A stretch of 64,000 nt of DNA from Apostichopus japonicus (taxonomy: Eukaryota > Echinodermata > Holothuroidea > Aspidochirotida > Stichopodidae). This document shows, piece after piece, positions 10,602 to 23,270 of the stretch; position 1 is the stretch's first letter; each line of letters opens with the position of its first letter. The position numbers and the translations under genes were made by a program. Under the pieces are notes generated by a model. The model was given only the letters and a program-made list of their open reading frames with translations, was not told the origin of the DNA and searched no databases. Where the stretch lies: assembly GCF_037975245.1 (NCBI RefSeq), contig NC_092569.1, positions 21,480,001-21,544,000 of the forward strand, written 5' to 3'.

Positions 10602-10646
10602 ACAGCGGGTGCCTGCATAGGGAGCTGTAAGTATTAGTTAATCGGC
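10591..10646 (+). other. Example second hairpin domain of the monomer
   Basis: The outer stem GCCGAT (10591-10596) pairs exactly with ATCGGC (10641-10646). The inner stem TTACAGC (10600-10606) pairs exactly with GCTGTAA (10624-10630), leaving a 17-base loop. The two stems are separated by a three-base and a ten-base internal loop side. The domain is present in every unit of all three contigs except the few with private changes in a stem arm (for example 10112). It could form a cruciform in DNA or a hairpin in RNA on either strand. It lies outside the tRNA-like part and may be the non-tRNA body of the repeat. Confidence 0.65.
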
Positions 10647-13600
10647 CTAATATCTCAGTCCATACAGTGGCGCGATGGCTTGGCGCACTGTAAGAGCTGA
10701 TGAGCGAGACTCTCTTTTGCATCGCTGGTTCGAACCCCGGTGGTGGCGTCTTTTGCCGATCTTTTACAGCGGGTGCCTGCATAGGGAGCTGTAAGTATTA
10801 GTTAATCGGCCTAATATCTCAGTCCATACAGTGGCGCGATGGCTTGGCGCACTGTAAGAGCTGATGAGCGAGACTCTCTTTTGCATCGCTGGTTCGAACC
10901 CCGGTGGTGGCGTCTTTTGCCGATCTTTTACAGCGGGTGCCTGCATAGGGAGCTGTAAGTATTAGTTAATCGGCCTAATATCTCAGTCCATACAGTGGCG
11001 CGATGGCTTGGCGCACTGTAAGAGCTGATGAGCGAGACTCTCTTTTGCATCGCTGGTTCGAACCCCGGTGGTGGCGTCTTTTGCCGATCTTTTACAGCGG
11101 GTGCCTGCATAGGGAGCTGTAAGTATTAGTTAATCGGCCTAATATCTCAGTCCATACAGTGGCGCGATGGCTTGGCGCACTGTAAGAGCTGATGAGCGAG
11201 ACTCTCTTTTGCATCGCTGGTTCGAACCCCGGTGGTGGCGTCTTTTGCCGATCTTTTACAGCGGGTGCCTGCATAGGGAGCTGTAAGTATTAGTTAATCG
11301 GCCTAATATCTCAGTCCATACAGTGGCGCGATGGCTTGGCGCACTGTAAGAGCTGATGAGCGAGACTCTCTTTTGCATCGCTGGTTCGAACCCCGGTGGT
11401 GGCGTCTTTTGCCGATCTTTTACAGCGGGTGCCTGCATAGGGAGCTGTAAGTATTAGTTAATCGGCCTAATATCTCAGTCCATACAGTGGCGCGATGGCT
11501 TGGCGCACTGTAAGAGCTGATGAGCGAGACTCTCTTTTGCATCGCTGGTTCGAACCCCGGTGGTGGCGTCTTTTGCCGATCTTTTACAGCGGGTGCCTGC
11601 ATAGGGAGCTGTAAGTATTAGTTAATCGGCCTAATATCTCAGTCCATACAGTGGCGCGATGGCTTGGCGCACTGTAAGAGCTGATGAGCGAGACTCTCTT
11701 TTGCATCGCTGGTTCGAACCCCGGTGGTGGCGTCTTTTGCCGATCTTTTACAGCGGGTGCCTGCATAGGGAGCTGTAAGTATTAGTTAATCGGCCTAATA
11801 TCTCAGTCCATACAGTGGCGCGATGGCTTGGCGCACTGTAAGAGCTGATGAGCGAGACTCTCTTTTGCATCGCTGGTTCGAACCCCGGTGGTGGCGTCTT
11901 TTGCCGATCTTTTACAGCGGGTGCCTGCATAGGGAGCTGTAAGTATTAGTTAATCGGCCTAATATCTCAGTCCATACAGTGGCGCGATGGCTTGGCGCAC
12001 TGTAAGAGCTGATGAGCGAGACTCTCTTTTGCATCGCTGGTTCGAACCCCGGTGGTGGCGTCTTTTGCCGATCTTTTACAGCGGGTGCCTGCATAGGGAG
12101 CTGTAAGTATTAGTTAATCGGCCTAATATCTCAGTCCATACAGTGGCGCGATGGCTTGGCGCACTGTAAGAGCTGATGAGCGAGACTCTCTTTTGCATCG
12201 CTGGTTCGAACCCCGGTGGTGGCGTCTTTTGCCGATCTTTTACAGCGGGTGCCTGCATAGGGAGCTGTAAGTATTAGTTAATCGGCCTAATATCTCAGTC
12301 CATACAGTGGCGCGATGGCTTGGCGCACTGTAAGAGCTGATGAGCGAGACTCTCTTTTGCATCGCTGGTTCGAACCCCGGTGGTGGCGTCTTTTGCCGAT
12401 CTTTTACAGCGGGTGCCTGCATAGGGAGCTGTAAGTATTAGTTAATCGGCCTAATATCTCAGTCCATACAGTGGCGCGATGGCTTGGCGCACTGTAAGAG
12501 CTGATGAGCGAGACTCTCTTTTGCATCGCTGGTTCGAACCCCGGTGGTGGCGTCTTTTGCCGATCTTTTACAGCGGGTGCCTGCATAGGGAGCTGTAAGT
12601 ATTAGTTAATCGGCCTAATATCTCAGTCCATACAGTGGCGCGATGGCTTGGCGCACTGTAAGAGCTGATGAGCGAGACTCTCTTTTGCATCGCTGGTTCG
12701 AACCCCGGTGGTGGCGTCTTTTGCCGATCTTTTACAGCGGGTGCCTGCATAGGGAGCTGTAAGTATTAGTTAATCGGCCTAATATCTCAGTCCATACAGT
12801 GGCGCGATGGCTTGGCGCACTGTAAGAGCTGATGAGCGAGACTCTCTTTTGCATCGCTGGTTCGAACCCCGGTGGTGGCGTCTTTTGCCGATCTTTTACA
12901 GCGGGTGCCTGCATAGGGAGCTGTAAGTATTAGTTAATCGGCCTAATATCTCAGTCCATACAGTGGCGCGATGGCTTGGCGCACTGTAAGAGCTGATGAG
13001 CGAGACTCTCTTTTGCATCGCTGGTTCGAACCCCGGTGGTGGCGTCTTTTGCCGATCTTTTACAGCGGGTGCCTGCATAGGGAGCTGTAAGTATTAGTTA
13101 ATCGGCCTAATATCTCAGTCCATACAGTGGCGCGATGGCTTGGCGCACTGTAAGAGCTGATGAGCGAGACTCTCTTTTGCATCGCTGGTTCGAACCCCGG
13201 TGGTGGCGTCTTTTGCCGATCTTTTACAGCGGGTGCCTGCATAGGGAGCTGTAAGTATTAGTTAATCGGCCTAATATCTCAGTCCATACAGTGGCGCGAT
13301 GGCTTGGCGCACTGTAAGAGCTGATGAGCGAGACTCTCTTTTGCATCGCTGGTTCGAACCCCGGTGGTGGCGTCTTTTGCCGATCTTTTACAGCGGGTGC
13401 CTGCATAGGGAGCTGTAAGTATTAGTTAATCGGCCTAATATCTCAGTCCATACAGTGGCGCGATGGCTTGGCGCACTGTAAGAGCTGATGAGCGAGACTC
13501 TCTTTTGCATCGCTGGTTCGAACCCCGGTGGTGGCGTCTTTTGCCGATCTTTTACAGCGGGTGCCTGCATAGGGAGCTGTAAGTATTAGTTAATCGGCCT

Positions 13601-16600
13601 AATATCTCAGTCCATACAGTGGCGCGATGGCTTGGCGCACTGTAAGAGCTGATGAGCGAGACTCTCTTTTGCATCGCTGGTTCGAACCCCGGTGGTGGCG
13701 TCTTTTGCCGATCTTTTACAGCGGGTGCCTGCATAGGGAGCTGTAAGTATTAGTTAATCGGCCTAATATCTCAGTCCATACAGTGGCGCGATGGCTTGGC
13801 GCACTGTAAGAGCTGATGAGCGAGACTCTCTTTTGCATCGCTGGTTCGAACCCCGGTGGTGGCGTCTTTTGCCGATCTTTTACAGCGGGTGCCTGCATAG
13901 GGAGCTGTAAGTATTAGTTAATCGGCCTAATATCTCAGTCCATACAGTGGCGCGATGGCTTGGCGCACTGTAAGAGCTGATGAGCGAGACTCTCTTTTGC
14001 ATCGCTGGTTCGAACCCCGGTGGTGGCGTCTTTTGCCGATCTTTTACAGCGGGTGCCTGCATAGGGAGCTGTAAGTATTAGTTAATCGGCCTAATATCTC
14101 AGTCCATACAGTGGCGCGATGGCTTGGCGCACTGTAAGAGCTGATGAGCGAGACTCTCTTTTGCATCGCTGGTTCGAACCCCGGTGGTGGCGTCTTTTGC
14201 CGATCTTTTACAGCGGGTGCCTGCATAGGGAGCTGTAAGTATTAGTTAATCGGCCTAATATCTCAGTCCATACAGTGGCGCGATGGCTTGGCGCACTGTA
14301 AGAGCTGATGAGCGAGACTCTCTTTTGCATCGCTGGTTCGAACCCCGGTGGTGGCGTCTTTTGCCGATCTTTTACAGCGGGTGCCTGCATAGGGAGCTGT
14401 AAGTATTAGTTAATCGGCCTAATATCTCAGTCCATACAGTGGCGCGATGGCTTGGCGCACTGTAAGAGCTGATGAGCGAGACTCTCTTTTGCATCGCTGG
14501 TTCGAACCCCGGTGGTGGCGTCTTTTGCCGATCTTTTACAGCGGGTGCCTGCATAGGGAGCTGTAAGTATTAGTTAATCGGCCTAATATCTCAGTCCATA
14601 CAGTGGCGCGATGGCTTGGCGCACTGTAAGAGCTGATGAGCGAGACTCTCTTTTGCATCGCTGGTTCGAACCCCGGTGGTGGCGTCTTTTGCCGATCTTT
14701 TACAGCGGGTGCCTGCATAGGGAGCTGTAAGTATTAGTTAATCGGCCTAATATCTCAGTCCATACAGTGGCGCGATGGCTTGGCGCACTGTAAGAGCTGA
14801 TGAGCGAGACTCTCTTTTGCATCGCTGGTTCGAACCCCGGTGGTGGCGTCTTTTGCCGATCTTTTACAGCGGGTGCCTGCATAGGGAGCTGTAAGTATTA
14901 GTTAATCGGCCTAATATCTCAGTCCATACAGTGGCGCGATGGCTTGGCGCACTGTAAGAGCTGATGAGCGAGACTCTCTTTTGCATCGCTGGTTCGAACC
15001 CCGGTGGTGGCGTCTTTTGCCGATCTTTTACAGCGGGTGCCTGCATAGGGAGCTGTAAGTATTAGTTAATCGGCCTAATATCTCAGTCCATACAGTGGCG
15101 CGATGGCTTGGCGCACTGTAAGAGCTGATGAGCGAGACTCTCTTTTGCATCGCTGGTTCGAACCCCGGTGGTGGCGTCTTTTGCCGATCTTTTACAGCGG
15201 GTGCCTGCATAGGGAGCTGTAAGTATTAGTTAATCGGCCTAATATCTCAGTCCATACAGTGGCGCGATGGCTTGGCGCACTGTAAGAGCTGATGAGCGAG
15301 ACTCTCTTTTGCATCGCTGGTTCGAACCCCGGTGGTGGCGTCTTTTGCCGATCTTTTACAGCGGGTGCCTGCATAGGGAGCTGTAAGTATTAGTTAATCG
15401 GCCTAATATCTCAGTCCATACAGTGGCGCGATGGCTTGGCGCACTGTAAGAGCTGATGAGCGAGACTCTCTTTTGCATCGCTGGTTCGAACCCCGGTGGT
15501 GGCGTCTTTTGCCGATCTTTTACAGCGGGTGCCTGCATAGGGAGCTGTAAGTATTAGTTAATCGGCCTAATATCTCAGTCCATACAGTGGCGCGATGGCT
15601 TGGCGCACTGTAAGAGCTGATGAGCGAGACTCTCTTTTGCATCGCTGGTTCGAACCCCGGTGGTGGCGTCTTTTGCCGATCTTTTACAGCGGGTGCCTGC
15701 ATAGGGAGCTGTAAGTATTAGTTAATCGGCCTAATATCTCAGTCCATACAGTGGCGCGATGGCTTGGCGCACTGTAAGAGCTGATGAGCGAGACTCTCTT
15801 TTGCATCGCTGGTTCGAACCCCGGTGGTGGCGTCTTTTGCCGATCTTTTACAGCGGGTGCCTGCATAGGGAGCTGTAAGTATTAGTTAATCGGCCTAATA
15901 TCTCAGTCCATACAGTGGCGCGATGGCTTGGCGCACTGTAAGAGCTGATGAGCGAGACTCTCTTTTGCATCGCTGGTTCGAACCCCGGTGGTGGCGTCTT
16001 TTGCCGATCTTTTACAGCGGGTGCCTGCATAGGGAGCTGTAAGTATTAGTTAATCGGCCTAATATCTCAGTCCATACAGTGGCGCGATGGCTTGGCGCAC
16101 TGTAAGAGCTGATGAGCGAGACTCTCTTTTGCATCGCTGGTTCGAACCCCGGTGGTGGCGTCTTTTGCCGATCTTTTACAGCGGGTGCCTGCATAGGGAG
16201 CTGTAAGTATTAGTTAATCGGCCTAATATCTCAGTCCATACAGTGGCGCGATGGCTTGGCGCACTGTAAGAGCTGATGAGCGAGACTCTCTTTTGCATCG
16301 CTGGTTCGAACCCCGGTGGTGGCGTCTTTTGCCGATCTTTTACAGCGGGTGCCTGCATAGGGAGCTGTAAGTATTAGTTAATCGGCCTAATATCTCAGTC
16401 CATACAGTGGCGCGATGGCTTGGCGCACTGTAAGAGCTGATGAGCGAGACTCTCTTTTGCATCGCTGGTTCGAACCCCGGTGGTGGCGTCTTTTGCCGAT
16501 CTTTTACAGCGGGTGCCTGCATAGGGAGCTGTAAGTATTAGTTAATCGGCCTAATATCTCAGTCCATACAGTGGCGCGATGGCTTGGCGCACTGTAAGAG

Positions 16601-19600
16601 CTGATGAGCGAGACTCTCTTTTGCATCGCTGGTTCGAACCCCGGTGGTGGCGTCTTTTGCCGATCTTTTACAGCGGGTGCCTGCATAGGGAGCTGTAAGT
16701 ATTAGTTAATCGGCCTAATATCTCAGTCCATACAGTGGCGCGATGGCTTGGCGCACTGTAAGAGCTGATGAGCGAGACTCTCTTTTGCATCGCTGGTTCG
16801 AACCCCGGTGGTGGCGTCTTTTGCCGATCTTTTACAGCGGGTGCCTGCATAGGGAGCTGTAAGTATTAGTTAATCGGCCTAATATCTCAGTCCATACAGT
16901 GGCGCGATGGCTTGGCGCACTGTAAGAGCTGATGAGCGAGACTCTCTTTTGCATCGCTGGTTCGAACCCCGGTGGTGGCGTCTTTTGCCGATCTTTTACA
17001 GCGGGTGCCTGCATAGGGAGCTGTAAGTATTAGTTAATCGGCCTAATATCTCAGTCCATACAGTGGCGCGATGGCTTGGCGCACTGTAAGAGCTGATGAG
17101 CGAGACTCTCTTTTGCATCGCTGGTTCGAACCCCGGTGGTGGCGTCTTTTGCCGATCTTTTACAGCGGGTGCCTGCATAGGGAGCTGTAAGTATTAGTTA
17201 ATCGGCCTAATATCTCAGTCCATACAGTGGCGCGATGGCTTGGCGCACTGTAAGAGCTGATGAGCGAGACTCTCTTTTGCATCGCTGGTTCGAACCCCGG
17301 TGGTGGCGTCTTTTGCCGATCTTTTACAGCGGGTGCCTGCATAGGGAGCTGTAAGTATTAGTTAATCGGCCTAATATCTCAGTCCATACAGTGGCGCGAT
17401 GGCTTGGCGCACTGTAAGAGCTGATGAGCGAGACTCTCTTTTGCATCGCTGGTTCGAACCCCGGTGGTGGCGTCTTTTGCCGATCTTTTACAGCGGGTGC
17501 CTGCATAGGGAGCTGTAAGTATTAGTTAATCGGCCTAATATCTCAGTCCATACAGTGGCGCGATGGCTTGGCGCACTGTAAGAGCTGATGAGCGAGACTC
17601 TCTTTTGCATCGCTGGTTCGAACCCCGGTGGTGGCGTCTTTTGCCGATCTTTTACAGCGGGTGCCTGCATAGGGAGCTGTAAGTATTAGTTAATCGGCCT
17701 AATATCTCAGTCCATACAGTGGCGCGATGGCTTGGCGCACTGTAAGAGCTGATGAGCGAGACTCTCTTTTGCATCGCTGGTTCGAACCCCGGTGGTGGCG
17801 TCTTTTGCCGATCTTTTACAGCGGGTGCCTGCATAGGGAGCTGTAAGTATTAGTTAATCGGCCTAATATCTCAGTCCATACAGTGGCGCGATGGCTTGGC
17901 GCACTGTAAGAGCTGATGAGCGAGACTCTCTTTTGCATCGCTGGTTCGAACCCCGGTGGTGGCGTCTTTTGCCGATCTTTTACAGCGGGTGCCTGCATAG
18001 GGAGCTGTAAGTATTAGTTAATCGGCCTAATATCTCAGTCCATACAGTGGCGCGATGGCTTGGCGCACTGTAAGAGCTGATGAGCGAGACTCTCTTTTGC
18101 ATCGCTGGTTCGAACCCCGGTGGTGGCGTCTTTTGCCGATCTTTTACAGCGGGTGCCTGCATAGGGAGCTGTAAGTATTAGTTAATCGGCCTAATATCTC
18201 AGTCCATACAGTGGCGCGATGGCTTGGCGCACTGTAAGAGCTGATGAGCGAGACTCTCTTTTGCATCGCTGGTTCGAACCCCGGTGGTGGCGTCTTTTGC
18301 CGATCTTTTACAGCGGGTGCCTGCATAGGGAGCTGTAAGTATTAGTTAATCGGCCTAATATCTCAGTCCATACAGTGGCGCGATGGCTTGGCGCACTGTA
18401 AGAGCTGATGAGCGAGACTCTCTTTTGCATCGCTGGTTCGAACCCCGGTGGTGGCGTCTTTTGCCGATCTTTTACAGCGGGTGCCTGCATAGGGAGCTGT
18501 AAGTATTAGTTAATCGGCCTAATATCTCAGTCCATACAGTGGCGCGATGGCTTGGCGCACTGTAAGAGCTGATGAGCGAGACTCTCTTTTGCATCGCTGG
18601 TTCGAACCCCGGTGGTGGCGTCTTTTGCCGATCTTTTACAGCGGGTGCCTGCATAGGGAGCTGTAAGTATTAGTTAATCGGCCTAATATCTCAGTCCATA
18701 CAGTGGCGCGATGGCTTGGCGCACTGTAAGAGCTGATGAGCGAGACTCTCTTTTGCATCGCTGGTTCGAACCCCGGTGGTGGCGTCTTTTGCCGATCTTT
18801 TACAGCGGGTGCCTGCATAGGGAGCTGTAAGTATTAGTTAATCGGCCTAATATCTCAGTCCATACAGTGGCGCGATGGCTTGGCGCACTGTAAGAGCTGA
18901 TGAGCGAGACTCTCTTTTGCATCGCTGGTTCGAACCCCGGTGGTGGCGTCTTTTGCCGATCTTTTACAGCGGGTGCCTGCATAGGGAGCTGTAAGTATTA
19001 GTTAATCGGCCTAATATCTCAGTCCATACAGTGGCGCGATGGCTTGGCGCACTGTAAGAGCTGATGAGCGAGACTCTCTTTTGCATCGCTGGTTCGAACC
19101 CCGGTGGTGGCGTCTTTTGCCGATCTTTTACAGCGGGTGCCTGCATAGGGAGCTGTAAGTATTAGTTAATCGGCCTAATATCTCAGTCCATACAGTGGCG
19201 CGATGGCTTGGCGCACTGTAAGAGCTGATGAGCGAGACTCTCTTTTGCATCGCTGGTTCGAACCCCGGTGGTGGCGTCTTTTGCCGATCTTTTACAGCGG
19301 GTGCCTGCATAGGGAGCTGTAAGTATTAGTTAATCGGCCTAATATCTCAGTCCATACAGTGGCGCGATGGCTTGGCGCACTGTAAGAGCTGATGAGCGAG
19401 ACTCTCTTTTGCATCGCTGGTTCGAACCCCGGTGGTGGCGTCTTTTGCCGATCTTTTACAGCGGGTGCCTGCATAGGGAGCTGTAAGTATTAGTTAATCG
19501 GCCTAATATCTCAGTCCATACAGTGGCGCGATGGCTTGGCGCACTGTAAGAGCTGATGAGCGAGACTCTCTTTTGCATCGCTGGTTCGAACCCCGGTGGT

Positions 19601-22600
19601 GGCGTCTTTTGCCGATCTTTTACAGCGGGTGCCTGCATAGGGAGCTGTAAGTATTAGTTAATCGGCCTAATATCTCAGTCCATACAGTGGCGCGATGGCT
19701 TGGCGCACTGTAAGAGCTGATGAGCGAGACTCTCTTTTGCATCGCTGGTTCGAACCCCGGTGGTGGCGTCTTTTGCCGATCTTTTACAGCGGGTGCCTGC
19801 ATAGGGAGCTGTAAGTATTAGTTAATCGGCCTAATATCTCAGTCCATACAGTGGCGCGATGGCTTGGCGCACTGTAAGAGCTGATGAGCGAGACTCTCTT
19901 TTGCATCGCTGGTTCGAACCCCGGTGGTGGCGTCTTTTGCCGATCTTTTACAGCGGGTGCCTGCATAGGGAGCTGTAAGTATTAGTTAATCGGCCTAATA
20001 TCTCAGTCCATACAGTGGCGCGATGGCTTGGCGCACTGTAAGAGCTGATGAGCGAGACTCTCTTTTGCATCGCTGGTTCGAACCCCGGTGGTGGCGTCTT
20101 TTGCCGATCTTTTACAGCGGGTGCCTGCATAGGGAGCTGTAAGTATTAGTTAATCGGCCTAATATCTCAGTCCATACAGTGGCGCGATGGCTTGGCGCAC
20201 TGTAAGAGCTGATGAGCGAGACTCTCTTTTGCATCGCTGGTTCGAACCCCGGTGGTGGCGTCTTTTGCCGATCTTTTACAGCGGGTGCCTGCATAGGGAG
20301 CTGTAAGTATTAGTTAATCGGCCTAATATCTCAGTCCATACAGTGGCGCGATGGCTTGGCGCACTGTAAGAGCTGATGAGCGAGACTCTCTTTTGCATCG
20401 CTGGTTCGAACCCCGGTGGTGGCGTCTTTTGCCGATCTTTTACAGCGGGTGCCTGCATAGGGAGCTGTAAGTATTAGTTAATCGGCCTAATATCTCAGTC
20501 CATACAGTGGCGCGATGGCTTGGCGCACTGTAAGAGCTGATGAGCGAGACTCTCTTTTGCATCGCTGGTTCGAACCCCGGTGGTGGCGTCTTTTGCCGAT
20601 CTTTTACAGCGGGTGCCTGCATAGGGAGCTGTAAGTATTAGTTAATCGGCCTAATATCTCAGTCCATACAGTGGCGCGATGGCTTGGCGCACTGTAAGAG
20701 CTGATGAGCGAGACTCTCTTTTGCATCGCTGGTTCGAACCCCGGTGGTGGCGTCTTTTGCCGATCTTTTACAGCGGGTGCCTGCATAGGGAGCTGTAAGT
20801 ATTAGTTAATCGGCCTAATATCTCAGTCCATACAGTGGCGCGATGGCTTGGCGCACTGTAAGAGCTGATGAGCGAGACTCTCTTTTGCATCGCTGGTTCG
20901 AACCCCGGTGGTGGCGTCTTTTGCCGATCTTTTACAGCGGGTGCCTGCATAGGGAGCTGTAAGTATTAGTTAATCGGCCTAATATCTCAGTCCATACAGT
21001 GGCGCGATGGCTTGGCGCACTGTAAGAGCTGATGAGCGAGACTCTCTTTTGCATCGCTGGTTCGAACCCCGGTGGTGGCGTCTTTTGCCGATCTTTTACA
21101 GCGGGTGCCTGCATAGGGAGCTGTAAGTATTAGTTAATCGGCCTAATATCTCAGTCCATACAGTGGCGCGATGGCTTGGCGCACTGTAAGAGCTGATGAG
21201 CGAGACTCTCTTTTGCATCGCTGGTTCGAACCCCGGTGGTGGCGTCTTTTGCCGATCTTTTACAGCGGGTGCCTGCATAGGGAGCTGTAAGTATTAGTTA
21301 ATCGGCCTAATATCTCAGTCCATACAGTGGCGCGATGGCTTGGCGCACTGTAAGAGCTGATGAGCGAGACTCTCTTTTGCATCGCTGGTTCGAACCCCGG
21401 TGGTGGCGTCTTTTGCCGATCTTTTACAGCGGGTGCCTGCATAGGGAGCTGTAAGTATTAGTTAATCGGCCTAATATCTCAGTCCATACAGTGGCGCGAT
21501 GGCTTGGCGCACTGTAAGAGCTGATGAGCGAGACTCTCTTTTGCATCGCTGGTTCGAACCCCGGTGGTGGCGTCTTTTGCCGATCTTTTACAGCGGGTGC
21601 CTGCATAGGGAGCTGTAAGTATTAGTTAATCGGCCTAATATCTCAGTCCATACAGTGGCGCGATGGCTTGGCGCACTGTAAGAGCTGATGAGCGAGACTC
21701 TCTTTTGCATCGCTGGTTCGAACCCCGGTGGTGGCGTCTTTTGCCGATCTTTTACAGCGGGTGCCTGCATAGGGAGCTGTAAGTATTAGTTAATCGGCCT
21801 AATATCTCAGTCCATACAGTGGCGCGATGGCTTGGCGCACTGTAAGAGCTGATGAGCGAGACTCTCTTTTGCATCGCTGGTTCGAACCCCGGTGGTGGCG
21901 TCTTTTGCCGATCTTTTACAGCGGGTGCCTGCATAGGGAGCTGTAAGTATTAGTTAATCGGCCTAATATCTCAGTCCATACAGTGGCGCGATGGCTTGGC
22001 GCACTGTAAGAGCTGATGAGCGAGACTCTCTTTTGCATCGCTGGTTCGAACCCCGGTGGTGGCGTCTTTTGCCGATCTTTTACAGCGGGTGCCTGCATAG
22101 GGAGCTGTAAGTATTAGTTAATCGGCCTAATATCTCAGTCCATACAGTGGCGCGATGGCTTGGCGCACTGTAAGAGCTGATGAGCGAGACTCTCTTTTGC
22201 ATCGCTGGTTCGAACCCCGGTGGTGGCGTCTTTTGCCGATCTTTTACAGCGGGTGCCTGCATAGGGAGCTGTAAGTATTAGTTAATCGGCCTAATATCTC
22301 AGTCCATACAGTGGCGCGATGGCTTGGCGCACTGTAAGAGCTGATGAGCGAGACTCTCTTTTGCATCGCTGGTTCGAACCCCGGTGGTGGCGTCTTTTGC
22401 CGATCTTTTACAGCGGGTGCCTGCATAGGGAGCTGTAAGTATTAGTTAATCGGCCTAATATCTCAGTCCATACAGTGGCGCGATGGCTTGGCGCACTGTA
22501 AGAGCTGATGAGCGAGACTCTCTTTTGCATCGCTGGTTCGAACCCCGGTGGTGGCGTCTTTTGCCGATCTTTTACAGCGGGTGCCTGCATAGGGAGCTGT

Positions 22601-23269
22601 AAGTATTAGTTAATCGGCCTAATATCTCAGTCCATACAGTGGCGCGATGGCTTGGCGCACTGTAAGAGCTGATGAGCGAGACTCTCTTTTGCATCGCTGG
22701 TTCGAACCCCGGTGGTGGCGTCTTTTGCCGATCTTTTACAGCGGGTGCCTGCATAGGGAGCTGTAAGTATTAGTTAATCGGCCTAATATCTCAGTCCATA
22801 CAGTGGCGCGATGGCTTGGCGCACTGTAAGAGCTGATGAGCGAGACTCTCTTTTGCATCGCTGGTTCGAACCCCGGTGGTGGCGTCTTTTGCCGATCTTT
22901 TACAGCGGGTGCCTGCATAGGGAGCTGTAAGTATTAGTTAATCGGCCTAATATCTCAGTCCATACAGTGGCGCGATGGCTTGGCGCACTGTAAGAGCTGA
23001 TGAGCGAGACTCTCTTTTGCATCGCTGGTTCGAACCCCGGTGGTGGCGTCTTTTGCCGATCTTTTACAGCGGGTGCCTGCATAGGGAGCTGTAAGTATTA
23101 GTTAATCGGCCTAATATCTCAGTCCATACAGTGGCGCGATGGCTTGGCGCACTGTAAGAGCTGATGAGCGAGACTCTCTTTTGCATCGCTGGTTCGAACC
23201 CCGGTGGTGGCGTCTTTTGCCGATCTTTTACAGCGGGTGCCTGCATAGGGAGCTGTAAGTATTAGTTAA

Positions 23270-23270
23270 A
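23270..23270. other. Private substitution T to A in one subarray B unit
   Basis: One unit reads GTTAAACGGCC where all other inspected units read GTTAATCGGCC. It falls in the right arm of the GCCGAT/ATCGGC stem and breaks one pair in this unit alone. It is useful as one of the few unique markers inside the array. Confidence 0.9.
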
